64,000 bases of DNA from positions 8,338,001 through 8,402,000 of the forward strand of contig JAMPIT010000890.1 of NCBI GenBank assembly GCA_026261815.1. The letters run 5' to 3'. The first letter of the stretch is position 1, and each line of letters begins with the position of its first letter. The notes under the pieces are model-generated. The model worked only from the letters and a program-made list of their open reading frames with translations, searched no databases and had not been told where the DNA came from. A program made the translations under genes and the position numbers. Source of the DNA: Monarcha castaneiventris obscurior. Lineage: Eukaryota; Chordata; Aves; Passeriformes; Monarchidae. Of the stretch, positions 1-25,554 are shown in pieces.

Positions 1-12957
<12,957 letters not shown>

Positions 12958-13106
12958 TAAAGATTGCTGCTTTGACTTTATAGCACTAGAGAGGGCAGGG
13001 AATCAAATTCAGAGATGCTTCATTAGCTTCCTGATTTTTTAAGGTAAATGATGTTCCTCAAAATCTTTTTAGCTATTCTTTTTAGAAAAGCTTGAATGAA
13101 AATAAA
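12958..13106 (+). promoter_or_regulatory. GRID2: in-frame intronic stop and AATAAA: candidate intronic polyadenylation site
   Basis: If the 12916 donor is not used, the reading frame runs on for 14 codons and stops at TAA (12958-12960). A canonical AATAAA follows at 13101-13106, 186 bp after the donor. Both are seen directly in the sequence, but use of this signal is inference. A product made this way would keep the M4 helix and lose the cytoplasmic C-tail and PDZ ligand. Confidence 0.3.
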
Positions 13107-13910
13107 TGTATATTGATGATGTATAAATATGCAACTATTCTGAGTAAAACACAACTGTTACTTTTAGAATAGTACATTATTAATACATCAATATTTTGTT
13201 CATTGTTCCCTTTAGTGACAGCTAATTCTCACTAGGTGTCTTGGCTTCTTCTTGAAAAATACATCCCCTAAGCTCAGTGGCTGAGCCTTTCAAAATGCAT
13301 TTGCAAAATTTACCCCTTTAATCAGCAGTTAGCTTCTTGAATAAGCTTGTCCCCATTTTTAGAAACATTAAGCTCTTGAGACTTCCATGAACTTCGGTTC
13401 TTGTTATTTCATCTGCAGTCCAGGGAAGCAAGACTACGTTACATTTTTCAGGTTCAGGCTATACTTATTTCTGAAACCTGCTACAGGCTTGTTTCAGAAA
13501 ATCTTGGACAGAGACCACAGAGAAATATGTTATTTTACACCTGAGATGAGTTTGGTTCTACACCTGCATGTGTAATGCTTTCCTTCCTGTGGTAATCTAC
13601 CTGTCCCTCTACCAGCCATCTGAGCCTTATGCAACTTTGCACCAAATTCCTTATGTTCATAATTAAGTTTTCACCTCTACAAAATGCTAAAAAGAAATTA
13701 GGGACAAAATGTTTATTAAAATATCCTTGGAAGCAGCACCCAAAGCTGAACCTAAATATGAGCTTTAATGTAGCACTATCAAATAAGCTTTTCTGTCTGT
13801 GTAGCTTAGGCACATCTGTGTAGCTTGTGGGGTATTGCTGTTAATTTGTGTGCAGTGGTCTTGCCTTCTCTGCAGTTTCTCCATTGTGTTTATTCCTGCT
13901 AATCTAATGC

Positions 13911-13951
13911 TGTCTAATCAGGCAGGATTAATTACACCACCTAATTAGACA
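13911..13951. repeat. short inverted repeat around a TTAATTA homeodomain-type core
   Basis: The arms TGTCTAAT (13911-13918) and ATTAGACA (13944-13951) are exact reverse complements. They are separated by 25 bp containing GATTAATTA. The surrounding 13880-14000 bp is unique and rich in TAAT motifs, like many conserved intronic regulatory elements. Function is unknown. Confidence 0.5.
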
Positions 13952-15155
13952 ACATTGGCACTGATGTTAAAATACATTTAATCTTTTCTTGCCTGTTTTA
14001 ATTCCCAAGCTTTTTTTTTTTTTTTCTTTTTTTCTTTTTTGTTCAAGATCTGGACCGGACCATTATTAAAAGGAAAAAAAAAAAGGAATCTCTAGTCTTT
14101 AAATTGGGTTTCTCAGGAACGGAAATATAGTTTCACCTGGTAAATTATTTTAAAACCCTAAAATTTACTTGATTGTTGTTTACCCAGACTTTCAGAACTT
14201 CATACTTTATATTTATCTGGTGCAAAATATGAAAATCAATGACAAAGGAAAAGAAAAAAATGCCAACACAGATATGTTACACAAGTATGAAATTTTCTAT
14301 TTCAATTTTCAAATGCTGAGAAATTCAAGTGTGTACTTTCCACAAATGGTATAATTTGGCCTCCTTGATCTTTATTATATGGTCATTAGCTTAGCATTTA
14401 AACGCTCATCTCAACGTTAAATTGAAAAGCTTGGCTCAAAACTGAGTTTAACGTGGACGTATGTGCTGAATGTCCCCATTATCCTGGATGTGGGGGCCAT
14501 TCGGCAAAGAAATACATCTTAACTAACTTTCTTAAAATTCATTTTAGCTTCCATGAAATCCATTGGCTCTTCCAGGCCACTAGTCCAGAATCGGGGGTCA
14601 GATTGGGCCAGTTTGTGGTCAGCAAGCCAACCCTTTTTCCTGGTGGCTGCCATCTTGTGCTCCAGAATGCAAGCATTTATACTGAAAAAAATTGTCTAAT
14701 GGTTGCGAAGATAACATTTTGGTCGCGTGCCAGAAGTAATCCATTCACTGATGTCTGCCTGAGTCTGCAGACAGCCTTAAACAGTAGCTCTGAGAGAAGT
14801 ATGAACCGCCCCAGTAATCTCAATGGGATGTTGACTCTGAAGCCTGATGATAATTTAAATGTGAAAACTGCTGAATATTTCACTACTGATCACACAAGAG
14901 AGAAGAGGAAAGATCATATTATGGAGATGTGCACAATCTTACTGTGAGTGGGTCTCATTTTGGTGTATCGATTGGGTGGAGATTGGGTTGTGGGCTAAGC
15001 ATGGGAGATTATCACCGCTTATATATTTTCACTGGTCTGACCCTAGCCCCAAATGCATCTCTGTAAAAGAAAGAGGACTATTTTGAGTAACTCTTAGAGG
15101 CTCAGAAACTATGTAATTCCAATCTTTTCCCGATTGGCATTTTAAATTACAAAGT

Positions 15156-15202
15156 GTTTGTTTGTTTGTTTGTTTCAACATTAAAAACAAACAAACAAAA
15201 AC
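15156..15202. repeat. (GTTT)5 / (AAAC)3 foldback microsatellite
   Basis: Five GTTT units at 15156-15175 are followed nine bases later by three AAAC units (15185-15196) and an A-rich tail. The two parts are complementary and could form a hairpin in RNA or single-stranded DNA. It lies in the last GRID2 intron. Confidence 0.75.
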
Positions 15203-16986
15203 CAAACCAGGAAAAAAAAAAAAAAGAAAATGGAAAAATATTTAGGACTGTCCCTCAGAGACATAGTCATGACTTGCACACACTAATGGAGCCTCTGTAT
15301 ATTTCTTTAGCTTCTGATGTGGCCCCAGTTCTCCTGCATTCATATGCAGCTCCAAATTTTTTAGGAGAGAGCGTTTGGTGAATGCGTTTGGATTTGATGT
15401 CACCTGTGTGGTTGTTATGTGCATCCATGTCTATGTCCACCTGTGAATAAATGATAGACAGAAAGCTAAGTCCGAGAAATGAGCACTGCATTTTTTCCTT
15501 CCCATGATGAGCTCAAACCAAAGCCCTTGTGGTCAGTGATCATCCAGTCCCTGGGAGATCCCTGATGCCCTATTCCCTTCCCCTTTTCCCCTGGTTTGCC
15601 TCCCCGTCCCTGCCCTCAGAGGGTGCAGTCCTGGAGGGGAGCTGACCTCTCAGTCTCCTTCCAGTCGGGCTCTGTGTTCGGCATGGTGCCAGCGCAATTG
15701 TTCAGTCATCCATTTTGCTAAGTAGATGAACTCCTGCAGTTTGTTCTAGGTGTGGACTTTTTAGGAATGAGTGCTTGACTTCATTCCTAGAGAAAGGAGG
15801 GATCTCAAGCCCATTCGGTATACTAGGAGTTTTGCCATTGATTCAGGGAGCTCTGGATCGAGCCAGTCAATGAATTTCAGTAATCAAGGCTGGAAGTCAT
15901 CAGTGCACATCTATCGGCTGCCTAATTATCCTCTGTGAGGTCCTAGAGTGTGAGATATTTCTAGTGGCCTGGAAGAGCTAGTAAATTTCACAGAGATTAA
16001 GGTAAATTTTAAGGTTAGTTGAAATTGATTTTTGTCCTGAATGAGCTGCACTACTTAGACTGAGGAATACCCCTGTACGTGTGTACTTAATGCTACTTTG
16101 AATTAAGCTTAGCAGTTCAGCAGAAATATGTATTTACAACACAGGTGATTTATTGGGTCACCTAGGACTTTCTCCTCTTTTTTAACTCCTGTGCATTTAA
16201 ATTGTCAATTATAACAAACAAACCTGTTTAATTGAGTTCTCTGGGAAGAGAGATTTAAGAAGGAAAAGGGACAGAGGTAAGAGGAGCTATGATATATTAT
16301 AATAAATACACCAGGCTGCCTTCTCTTCTCACCCACAAAAATATAATTCCATCAGAATAGATGGAATTGCTTCTTTGTAGGTAAGGAGATAATTAATCCC
16401 TCTGTCGGCATTGTAATTTAAAATTGCCTGGTGTACTCCTTTCTGTGTGATGTCAATGAGTCACCAGTGCTTGGGTTTTTTTCTCTGTATGTTCAGCTTT
16501 TCTATACTTCAATTTATATTATAAAGGCAAAAAGTAACCTGAGATGTTTCTAGCCCTTCCTTAAACCCTGAGAGGATGACAAAGATGGCAACCTGATCCC
16601 TCAGAGCCTCCCATGTTGACATCCAAATTTAGTTCTCATTGCGGAGTTGAAGAACTGGCATCATTCCAGGCATTTGAGATCATGCAGTTTGCTTTTATTC
16701 AGCTGTTGCTAGTCTAACCCACCTAGCTCCGAGCTTGGCTTTTCCTGACAATCTACCAGTGGCGCTTTGAGTTTTGTTGTTTGGATCCAGGGTTTGAAGG
16801 TAGCTGTGGTGTAAGGGCCTGCCTCGGTTTGGCTTCGCCCACCTGGCTTCAGGCGGTGGGGGAGTTCACTGGTGACATTCGGGACACCGTCAGCCAAGAG
16901 CCAGCTCTAGTTAATTGTGCCTTGTGCTCCCCGAGCAGTGCTGATCACCCTGTGAAACTTCAGCCCAGCACAAATGGCGATGGTGA

Positions 16987-17439
<453 letters not shown>

Positions 17440-17544
17440 GCATCAGAACAAGTTTCTTCACTGTTTCTTATTTAGGACTCCCTTTGCAAGGAGCAGCTGT
17501 AATATTGTGGGACTAACATGGATGTAACCTTTCTTCTTTTCCTT

Positions 17545-17670
17545 ATTTTTTGGTTTTGAGGGCTGTGGTTTGGGTTTGGGGTTTTTTTTGGTGGGTTTTT
17601 TTTTTTTTTTGGTTTTTTTTGGGAGTTATTTTCTGTTCAGGGGTTGTTTTGGGGTTTTTTTCTTTATTTT
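17545..17670 (+). repeat. G/T-rich low-complexity tract in GRID2 3' UTR
   Basis: Long T runs alternate with GGG and GGGG clusters over about 125 bp, just after the stop codon. On the transcript this would be a U-rich strand with interspersed G triplets, a composition compatible with ELAV-type or G-quadruplex-related binding. That function is inference. Confidence 0.6.
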
Positions 17671-18306
17671 ATTTAAGTATCAAAATTATTAGTAGCAACT
17701 CCTCCTCTTCTCTGCTTTCTCAGTCTGGTCTCTTCTGCCTCCCCTTATTCTCTGTACTACTTGAATCACTTACTCTTCAGTTTATCACCACGTTAGGTTT
17801 TGGTTACTTCAGGCTTTTCATATACTTTAAATATAGGAAACGAGCAGTGATTCATGCATAGGAAAACCCTGAGGATTACTTTACAGAAGGGCATTCGCTC
17901 CTCCTCCCCCACTGCCTTTTTTTACTATAATTGCAATAACTTAAGTATTTTTCATGTACTCTGCTGCATCCAGTCAGCGCTCCACTGCTGTGTCCTTTTA
18001 ACTGTGGACCAAAGGCAAACCCTGCAGTTTAAGAAATGGAAAATTAAAAAAAAAAAAAAGGCAAAAAGACAAAAAACAGGAAAAAAAAAAAGGAAAACAA
18101 ATGAAGTTCAAGATCATTCAGGCCCCATAATATAAGAATGCAATTTTGTAGGATTACAAAAAGCCATTACTATGCCAGTAAAGACTACAGTTAAATCTAC
18201 TTTTGCACTGCAACAGTGCATATGACCTTTATGTGATTGTACAGTGTTAAAAGTTTTTCTTATGTACAGTAAACTGTATCATATGGCAGAAGCCTCTGTT
18301 GTGTTA

Positions 18307-18428
18307 AATAAATTAGTATCTCATACATATATATATACACATATATACACACAGGTATGTGTATATATATATACATGTATATATAGCTATAAAATGACAG
18401 CCGTTGCTATTGCAATTCATTTAATAAA
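18307..18428 (+). terminator. GRID2: proximal polyadenylation signals of GRID2
   Basis: Two AATAAA hexamers (18307-18312 and 18423-18428) flank the microsatellite. The second is followed at about 25 bp by a GT-rich element and is the better candidate for a short 3' UTR form. Confidence 0.5.
18321..18386. repeat. (TA)n/(CA)n microsatellite
   Basis: Imperfect ATATAT, ACACAT and GTATAT dinucleotide runs lie in the GRID2 3' UTR between the AATAAA signals at 18307 and 18423. Length is probably polymorphic. Confidence 0.85.
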
Positions 18429-19736
18429 GCTTTAGTAAAAATGTGTTGTATACAGGAGAGACGTACAGTGCAGGGTGTCTTTTCATTTAGAAAAGACAGG
18501 TTGCTTTAATGTTATTCTGACTTGCATTGTTTGCCAACAGAGCATATTTTATACTTTTCTATTAGAGCATCCAGGGCAATTTAACATTTGTACCTAGATG
18601 TAACTCCTTTGGTTAGGTTTTGCATTGGCTTTTGAGCATTCTATAAGGCTAATCTTGATAATTTTCCTTTTAATTAATTAGACAAATGGAGCTGTCTCTT
18701 AGATATACCATGTTCATGAACAGCTAATATAGCTCTAGAGCAGTTAAACATGGATCAAAGGTCAATAAATCTTTTTCCAAGTCAGTACAGTTGATCAATA
18801 CGATAATGGCGTTAATGGAGAAAATAAAAAAGCCCTCAAGACACAGAGATGTGGCCTTAATTATAATCACGTATTGTTCTAAGGGGAAAAAATATGAACA
18901 GGCACTCCGTTTAACCCTTTCTATGTTAAGTTAGATTTAGAGGAGCTATGTATTTTTTACATTAGTGCCAACTGTATAGAGCAAGAAAAAGAACAGCAGT
19001 GAGAGCAAAACCAGTGCCCACTTTGGCACCAGCTTTTTCAAGTAACATCGTTACCTGTTAGAAACGTAGGAAGAGCTTTCAATTTGTAATCCTTAAACTA
19101 AAAATGCGGTTAAGTAGGAAGCAAGCAGTTTATCCTGTGAGTTTTTTGGTTTGATTTTCTTTTTAATGCAGCCATACACTTATTTTAATCTAACTCATTC
19201 TTTGGCTAAGATTAATAGGAATCAGCGTATGTGATTTGCTTTAGGATAAAATAAAAGGTATATTCTTCAGATCTATTCTATTTTGATGCTAATTCTGTTC
19301 TGGGGGAGCATCTTGTACTGTCACTGTTTTTTGTACTAAATCTTCAAATATTGTCTACTGTGTAAGGCAGAACGAATTCTTATCGTGCAAAAGGCCATTT
19401 TGTTTCCAGGGTAGCAAGTGTCTAAAAGCATGCACAACTTGCTTCCCCCTTGTAACATTCATGAACTCATCCACACTTCTGAGTAAAAGAAAAAAAATAA
19501 AGAAAAAAAAAAAAGAAAAAAAAAAAAAAAGAAAATTTCTTTCCAACAAGCTACATAGGGACATACCAGATGTTGCAGTGATTTTAGCTATTAAAAAACC
19601 TGTTAACCATGTACGATATTTAAAATAGGCCTATTTTGATGTGTTGCCTATTATACAGATACACAAAACACTTTTTGGAGGCCTCAGTTACAAGTGGCAG
19701 AGCTTTCTGTGTATAATTTGTCTAAATAATTTGTCT

Positions 19737-19742
19737 AATAAA
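19737..19742 (+). terminator. GRID2: distal polyadenylation signal of GRID2
   Basis: AATAAA within TCTAATAAAATTG is followed by a T-rich then GTG-containing stretch. It is the last canonical signal before clearly intergenic sequence and therefore the preferred end of the long 3' UTR. Confidence 0.5.
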
Positions 19743-19765
19743 ATTGTTTTCTAAACTTGCGTTTC

Positions 19766-22399
19766 CTCCTGTTCAATTGCTGAGTGCAGTGGGATTTTCA
19801 GCCTATGACAAGGTAACGTACTCATGGTTTTGCTGCACTGCTACTGAAGGGTTTTAGCCCATGGAGATGGGATGAGCTCCTCAGGCTGCTCTGACTCAGC
19901 TCAGTGAACAGCATCTATGGAAACCACCAGTGTTTACCCTGTTTATCAATGTCAGGCTTAGATTTCAGAGAGCATTTACCAACAGCATTTTGGAGGATGA
20001 GTTTAGAGTTCCTTAGCACTGACACATATGGGACATGATTTTTAGAAATGCTGCATCCCACTTTCATCTGTTTTAATATAATGTAGGAATTTTCTTGGGA
20101 GCACGGCCATTACTTTTGTAGAATCACATTTTGCCATGTTTATTTGCACAGAGGTTAATTTTCTCTGATACTGGACATACACTGCTTAAAACAAAAGTTT
20201 TAGTGTGAGAGAAGGTAGCCCATATTTCATTCATGATGGCTTTCTCAATTATTAAGTTTCAATAACATTTTAAACTGAGTGACCTAGTCATTAGCAAGCT
20301 GTGCAGAATATACTGCAATAATATCAGCCATGACAATTTAACTTGCAGCATCCGAAGTTTGTCTGCTGGCTTTTTACATTCAGTATATTTTATTCACTTA
20401 ATATTTCTGACCTCTTACAATTTTCTATTAAGCTCAGCAGTGGATCACTCACCTAAACAGAGGCACTGTGTCCCAGTCTCACTCACAGACACACCTCTCT
20501 AGAGCCAGGTAGTTTTACAGGTATGACATATGTACTCTCTGTAATGGGCTACATCATGGTGAACCCTACGTGACACCCCTTCCTTTACAACAAATTCCAG
20601 GGAAGTAATAGTGTTAAAGACTGTCAAGTGTTTCTGCTGCAGTAGCTCCACTGGAGATACAAGCCAGCTGTTCATAAAGATGAGTTGTTTGCATGGTATC
20701 TGCAGTTATACAACCTTTTTTAGATACCAGCTACAAACAAAAAGGGAGCAGTGGAAGAAAACATGTTTATCTGATTTCAAAGAATCTCCTAGTAAGATGT
20801 TTCTATTGACCAACAGTGAAATACCTGGAGATAAATAGTTCTGCTGAGCCAACCAAGTGAATGATTGCAGCCCTGAGTGACACAGCTGCAGCACGACCAG
20901 TGCCGAAGTCCCCTTTGTTACCCTCTTGTCTTCACCAAAAAAAATGTGCTAGGATTGTTTCCCTAAACAAATCAGATTTTTCAGAGTATCTTTTTCTCTT
21001 TCTTCCCTACTTACGTAGGATGCTATGAAGTGATGAGAACATAAAGCTGCCTTTCTGCAAATACTCGCTGGGTCAGTGCAGCTTGCTAGAGGTTAATGCC
21101 CCCAAAAAGTTTCATTTCTCAACTCTGCACAAATTGATGACACAAAAAGTGAACCAAAAATCCTTTGTGCATGCTCGTGGCTGTAACTAATGAAAAAAGT
21201 CTCCAAAACAACAAAGGCATCACACCAACACAGCCCTGCTTTAACCATTTTCCTCTCGGTACTAATTAATGTTTCCTCTTCACTCTGCATAGTTGTTTTG
21301 AAATAAATGTCAAAACCAAGTATCTCCCTCTTAATCTGAGTCACAGACAAAATTTTTGATAAACACTGAGGCATGAACATGTATCCATGTGTCACATCAA
21401 CAGCAGTGGGCTACTGTGAAGACGTCATCACAATCTATCAGCTTGTCATGTGTCACCCAAGGTGTCATTCGTGAGGTCAGAAATAGAAGCCTCCAAAAGA
21501 AGGTCAGAGCAGGGGAAGTGATTCATAGCTCAACAAATTCCTAAACATAAAAATTGTACCAATGCCCCAAAATTGCAGGAACCAAGAATATAATTTAGAA
21601 AGAAAATACTTTTCAAGAGGTGTAGTTACAAAAATAAATTTACTACCTGTTGAGACTTACAAAGTCTGTGCTTGCCCCCCAGTCCCATTTATCACAGTGG
21701 TGTGATATTTTGTGTGTACTACAGAAACTATTTCTGCAAGATTTGTCAGAAGGACAAAAAAAAAACCATTACAGCTGGAAAACTGAACTTTCAAGTTATT
21801 GACTACTGTACTCCGGTCACACAGGAAACTTAAGGCAGAAGGAAGAATTCAGCATCTCAGAACCAGTTCACTGCTGTAAGGGGAAGAACAAATCTTTCTG
21901 GGATCAGTAACTGCCATGCCAGTGGAGAAAGAAAGCCACCTGAAGCCCAGCAAGCACAGAACACCCCTCCACCATGACATCACAGCTCAGTGCTTCTGTA
22001 GCTACTTATTCCTACCAGCACTAATAAGGCCAACTTTTCTTTCAGTGCAAGATAATTTTTCCCCTTTCTTAAAAAAAGATTAATTTAAACAAAAGTAAAC
22101 GCTTGTGTCCCATTCTTTGTTCTAAGGGGGTGATGTGCCAACACAAGATGGGATAAGGGACCACCGCACAGTCCCAAAACAAAAGTTAACAGCAGCTTTA
22201 TTTGCAAATCCAGCTATCGTCCGTTATAAGACTGACCTGCAAATCAAAATAGAGAGTTAAAAGGCAAACCCATTAATTAATAAAAGGTTTGGTGGGTACA
22301 TGAGACAGTCATCCAGCTCCAGCAGTAACCACCCAGCTGCAGGTGCTTTCCTAGGTTGCTCTCCTGGCCCCTGCAGCAGCCGATACGGCAGCAAAGCAA
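19766..22399. other. intergenic DNA, GRID2-ATOH1, proximal part
   Basis: I see no coding, RNA or repeat feature with support here. The sequence is unique and AT-rich, with only short random open frames. Confidence 0.7.
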
Positions 22400-23496
22400 A
22401 TGATAGCTGTTTGGGATTTGTGTGGGCAGATTTTGGCAGTGGGGGGCTACAAGGATGGCTTCTGTGAGAAGCTGCTAGAAGTTTCCTTCGTGTCCGAGAG
22501 ACCCCAACCAGCTCCACAAGACAGCTAGACAGTGTTAGTGCCTCACGGACATCAGAGTTAATAAGGGGAAAAGCCTTACTGCCCAGGAGCAATTGCCACT
22601 GGTAGGGTGAGAATACGTGAGAGAAACAACCCTGCAGAGCCCCAGGCCAGTGCAGAAGGGGAGGAGGTGTTCCAGGCACCAGAGTACAGATTCCCTGGCA
22701 GCCCATGGTGAGGCAGCTGTGCCCCTGCAGCCCGTGGAGGTCCAGGGTGGAGCAGAGATGCCCCTGCAGCCCGTGGAGGTCCAAGGTGGAGCAGAGATGC
22801 CCCTGCAGCCCATGGAGGACAGCACAGCAGAGCGGGTACACGTCCAAAGGAATGCTGTGGGAAGCACATGCTGGAGCAGACTCCTGGCAGGTTCTGCCAG
22901 GAGAGAGGAGCCACGGAGAGAGGAGCCCATGCTGGAGCAGGTTTGCTGGCAGGCCCTGTGACACTGTAGGGCACACACACAGGAGCAGTCTGTTCCTGGG
23001 GGACTGCACGCCGTGGAAGGGACACATGCTGGAGCAGTTCATGAAGAACTGTCCCTTGTGAGAGGGACCCTACACTGGAGCATGGGAAGAGTGTGAGGAG
23101 CCTGCCCTGAGGAAGAAGGAGTAGCAGAGACACTGTATGATGAACTGCCCCCAGCCCCTACTCCTGGTCCCTCTGAGCTACTGAGGGCCAGGAAGGTAAA
23201 GAAAATCAGAAGTAAAGTTAAGCCCAGGAATAAAGAAGGGGAGGAGGGGAAGCATTGTAAGATCTGGGCTTATTTCTCATTACCCTACTTTGATTTGATT
23301 GGTAATAAATCATATTTATCTTCCCCTGAGTCAAGTCTGTTTTGCCAACAATGGTAATGGGTGAGTGATTTCCCCTAACCTTATCCCAACCCCTGAGCCT
23401 TTCATTATATTTTCTCTCCCTGGTCCAGCTGAGGAGGGCGAGTGATGGAGCAGCTTTGGTGGGCACCTGGCACCCAGCCAGGGTCAGCCCACCACA
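22400..23496 (+). mobile_element. endogenous-retrovirus-type LTR (solo), avian family
   Basis: The block is GC-richer than its flanks and resembles, from memory, an LTR family common in bird genomes. Its hallmarks are clustered phrases based on CCCCTGCAGCCCGTGGAGG and GGAGCAG, then ATTTCTCATTACCCTACT, a polyadenylation signal AATAAA (23304-23309) and TTTCATTATATTTTCTCTCC. The right end, CCAGGGTCAGCCCACCACA, closes with the CA expected of an LTR at 23496. No internal gag or pol-like frame is seen on either side, so it looks like a solo LTR. The left boundary and any target-site duplication could not be fixed. Open frames across it on both strands are composition artefacts of the internal repeats. 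Family assignment is recognition, not a database result. Confidence 0.65.
22721..22817. repeat. 39-bp tandem repeat inside the LTR
   Basis: Units beginning GCCCCTGCAGCCC start at 22721, 22760 and 22799, giving an exact 39-bp period with two full copies and a partial third. Because 39 is a multiple of three, it keeps frames open and explains the spurious proteins predicted here. Confidence 0.9.
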
Positions 23497-25340
23497 GAGC
23501 TCAGGTACAGCCTCTGCCGAGGTGCAGCAGGCAGGTTTGCTTGCACAGCCCCACAAGTGCCTCGTGCTGCAGCCCCTCAGGTGAGTGCTCCGTGCTGGGC
23601 TCTCTGCCATTGCTCTCTCTGCTTCAGCTGTTTGTGTGCCACCTCCACATCCACATAGCCCTGGTAGGCTGTGGAGAATGGGAGGAGAAAGGAAACAGGG
23701 ATTTACTTCAGATCTCACAAGACACATGCACACTTAATTTGAGGGTTCACACCTGGTTGCCCAGTAGGTCAGCTGAGCTTTGCCTGACTTTTCCCTCCTT
23801 GTGGGGCTGCAGCAGCAGCTTTGCTACACAGGGCGCAGTGTCCCAGTCCCCCACAAATGGAATGGAAATATCATACCCTCCTTCTACACATAGGAAAATG
23901 CTCCATATGAACCTAATTTTTGTTGCCACTCAAAGAAAGACTCAGAGGTGTCACTCAGTCCCCTTGATTGCAGAGAGACCCTCTTTTCCCACTCGGCACA
24001 GTCAGAAGCAGTCAGAAGATCCTGATGCAAGCATTTTTCCTGGGAGTGTGAAGGTGGTAAATGTTATACAACTGCTATGAATTGAAAAGCACAGTTGGAA
24101 AAATAATAAAACCCACTTTTTCGTGGGTTATTTGTGTTACATATGCTGCACTCTGCCAGTCTAGCTCATGTCCCTGTCAAATGCCAGGAGAAAAACAAGG
24201 GAGGAGCGGGCAGCTCTGTGAGTGCATTGTAGCCCTGCCACTGCTGGTAAGTTTGCCTTTCTCCCCCACTGGCCAGGGACATGCTTCTTCACACACACAG
24301 TGGGGAGGTCTTGTTTGGTTTTGAATATTCCCTGGATATGAATATTCACTGTGGACCACAGTAAGAGTAATCACAGCTGACCCATGTTGTTACTAATTAA
24401 TTCTTTTGCTTACACAGGGGGGAACGGGAGAAAGAAAGCAAATACTGTGAACAAAGCTAATAATGTGGTTACTTGCTACTCCTTCTATCTGACACATTTT
24501 TAAGGAATGGTCTCTGCAGCATGACAGCTAACACAGCGAGAAATTGATGTAGTGTAACTGGAAAGTGTGTTACTTTATGAAATAGTGCTCAGGCAACACT
24601 GGAATGGTTTGTCTTGCTCTAACTTTTACCGACCTTTCTGAATCATATCTGCTGTTGCTTGGATCAGTTTTATGTCTCCCCAGGTTTAGGAGACTGCAGA
24701 TGAAGTTTTCTTACCTCCTCCCCACCAACAAAACAGAATTCCCTGAACCCCTTTATATGCTTCAAAAGTTATCCTGTCAGCCTATCTATACAATACAGAA
24801 ATTAGAGCTGATATGGGACAAAGGGAACTTTGTTTTTCTTACATCAAAATAAAAGATAGGTAGAAGTAGAGGGGATACACCTGGAAATCTGACTTTTGAA
24901 AGACACATTTATTGTCTTCAGTAAATATCACTGTGGTCTTTACTTTTTAAGACTTTCCACATCGTCTGACAAACGTAGGTCTATCCATATATATATTAAG
25001 TCTGCTGTGTCTCATATGAGTTGTTTGAAAAGGGAAAGCATATCCATAAATATTCCTCAACATTTATTCCACAAGTATTGACACATAGAAGCAGCTTTTC
25101 TTTCCAAAACTGACACCCAGTCGATTGGCATCACAGACAGACGGTTATTATCCACGGCATACCGTAATTTGCTGGACTGCATAAATAGAAATTATCTTGG
25201 AGTAGAGACATGAATTTCTATTTCAAGGGGTGAAGCCATGTGAGGGACTGGCAGGTGTGGTGTGTTTGCATGCAGATCTCCACCCATCTCCACCCACAGA
25301 CTTCTTCTTGAGCTGATGGTGGGCACTTGCAGAAGGATAT
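23497..25340. other. intergenic DNA between LTR and GGAAA array
   Basis: This is unique sequence with short open frames only. No gene, RNA or element is recognised. Confidence 0.65.
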
Positions 25341-25537
25341 GGAAGGGGAAGGGGAAAGGAAAGGGGAAAGGAAAGGGGAAAGGAAAGGGAAGGAAAGGGA
25401 AGGAAAGGGAAGGAAAGGGAAGGAAAGGGAAGGAAAGGAAAGGAAAGGAAAGGAAAGGAAAGGAAAGGAAAGGAAAGGAAAGGAAAGGAAAGGAAAGGAA
25501 AGGAAAGGAAAGGAAAGGAAAGGAAAGGAAAGGAAAA
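25341..25537. repeat. nested purine-rich array: 12-mer, 10-mer, then (GGAAA)20
   Basis: A pure purine tract of almost 200 bp. It begins with a short GGAAGGGG lead-in, then three copies of GGGGAAAGGAAA (25351-25386), five copies of GGGAAGGAAA (25387-25436) and twenty copies of GGAAA (25437-25536). The blocks lie in order of unit length. Such homopurine tracts can form triplex (H-DNA) structures and are length-variable. It abuts the CpG island that starts at about 25555. Confidence 0.95.
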
Positions 25538-25554
25538 TGTGGTGGGGGAGCACT

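Larger units (their letters stand above)
17440..19765 (+). other. GRID2: GRID2 3' UTR (approximate end)
   Basis: AT-rich sequence after the GRID2 stop codon contains AATAAA at 18307-18312, 18423-18428 and 19737-19742. The last is followed by a GT/T-rich stretch suited to cleavage near 19755-19765; the second is followed by TGTGTTGTAT. Within the UTR are a T/G-rich tract (about 17545-17670), A-rich tracts (18040-18095, 19485-19535) and a TA/CA microsatellite. The transcript end is inferred from signals only. Confidence 0.6.

Noticed and set aside
14453..14947. 164-codon open frame in the last GRID2 intron
   Set aside because: No recognisable family and no evidence of splicing or translation; most likely chance.
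22257..23133. Several 110-260 codon frames on both strands near 22.6-23.0 kb
   Set aside because: They lie in an LTR with a 39-bp internal repeat that is a multiple of three and so stays open. They resemble no viral or host protein.
25341..25537. Regular repeats considered as a CRISPR-like array
   Set aside because: There are no unique spacers. It is a simple-sequence array in a vertebrate genome.
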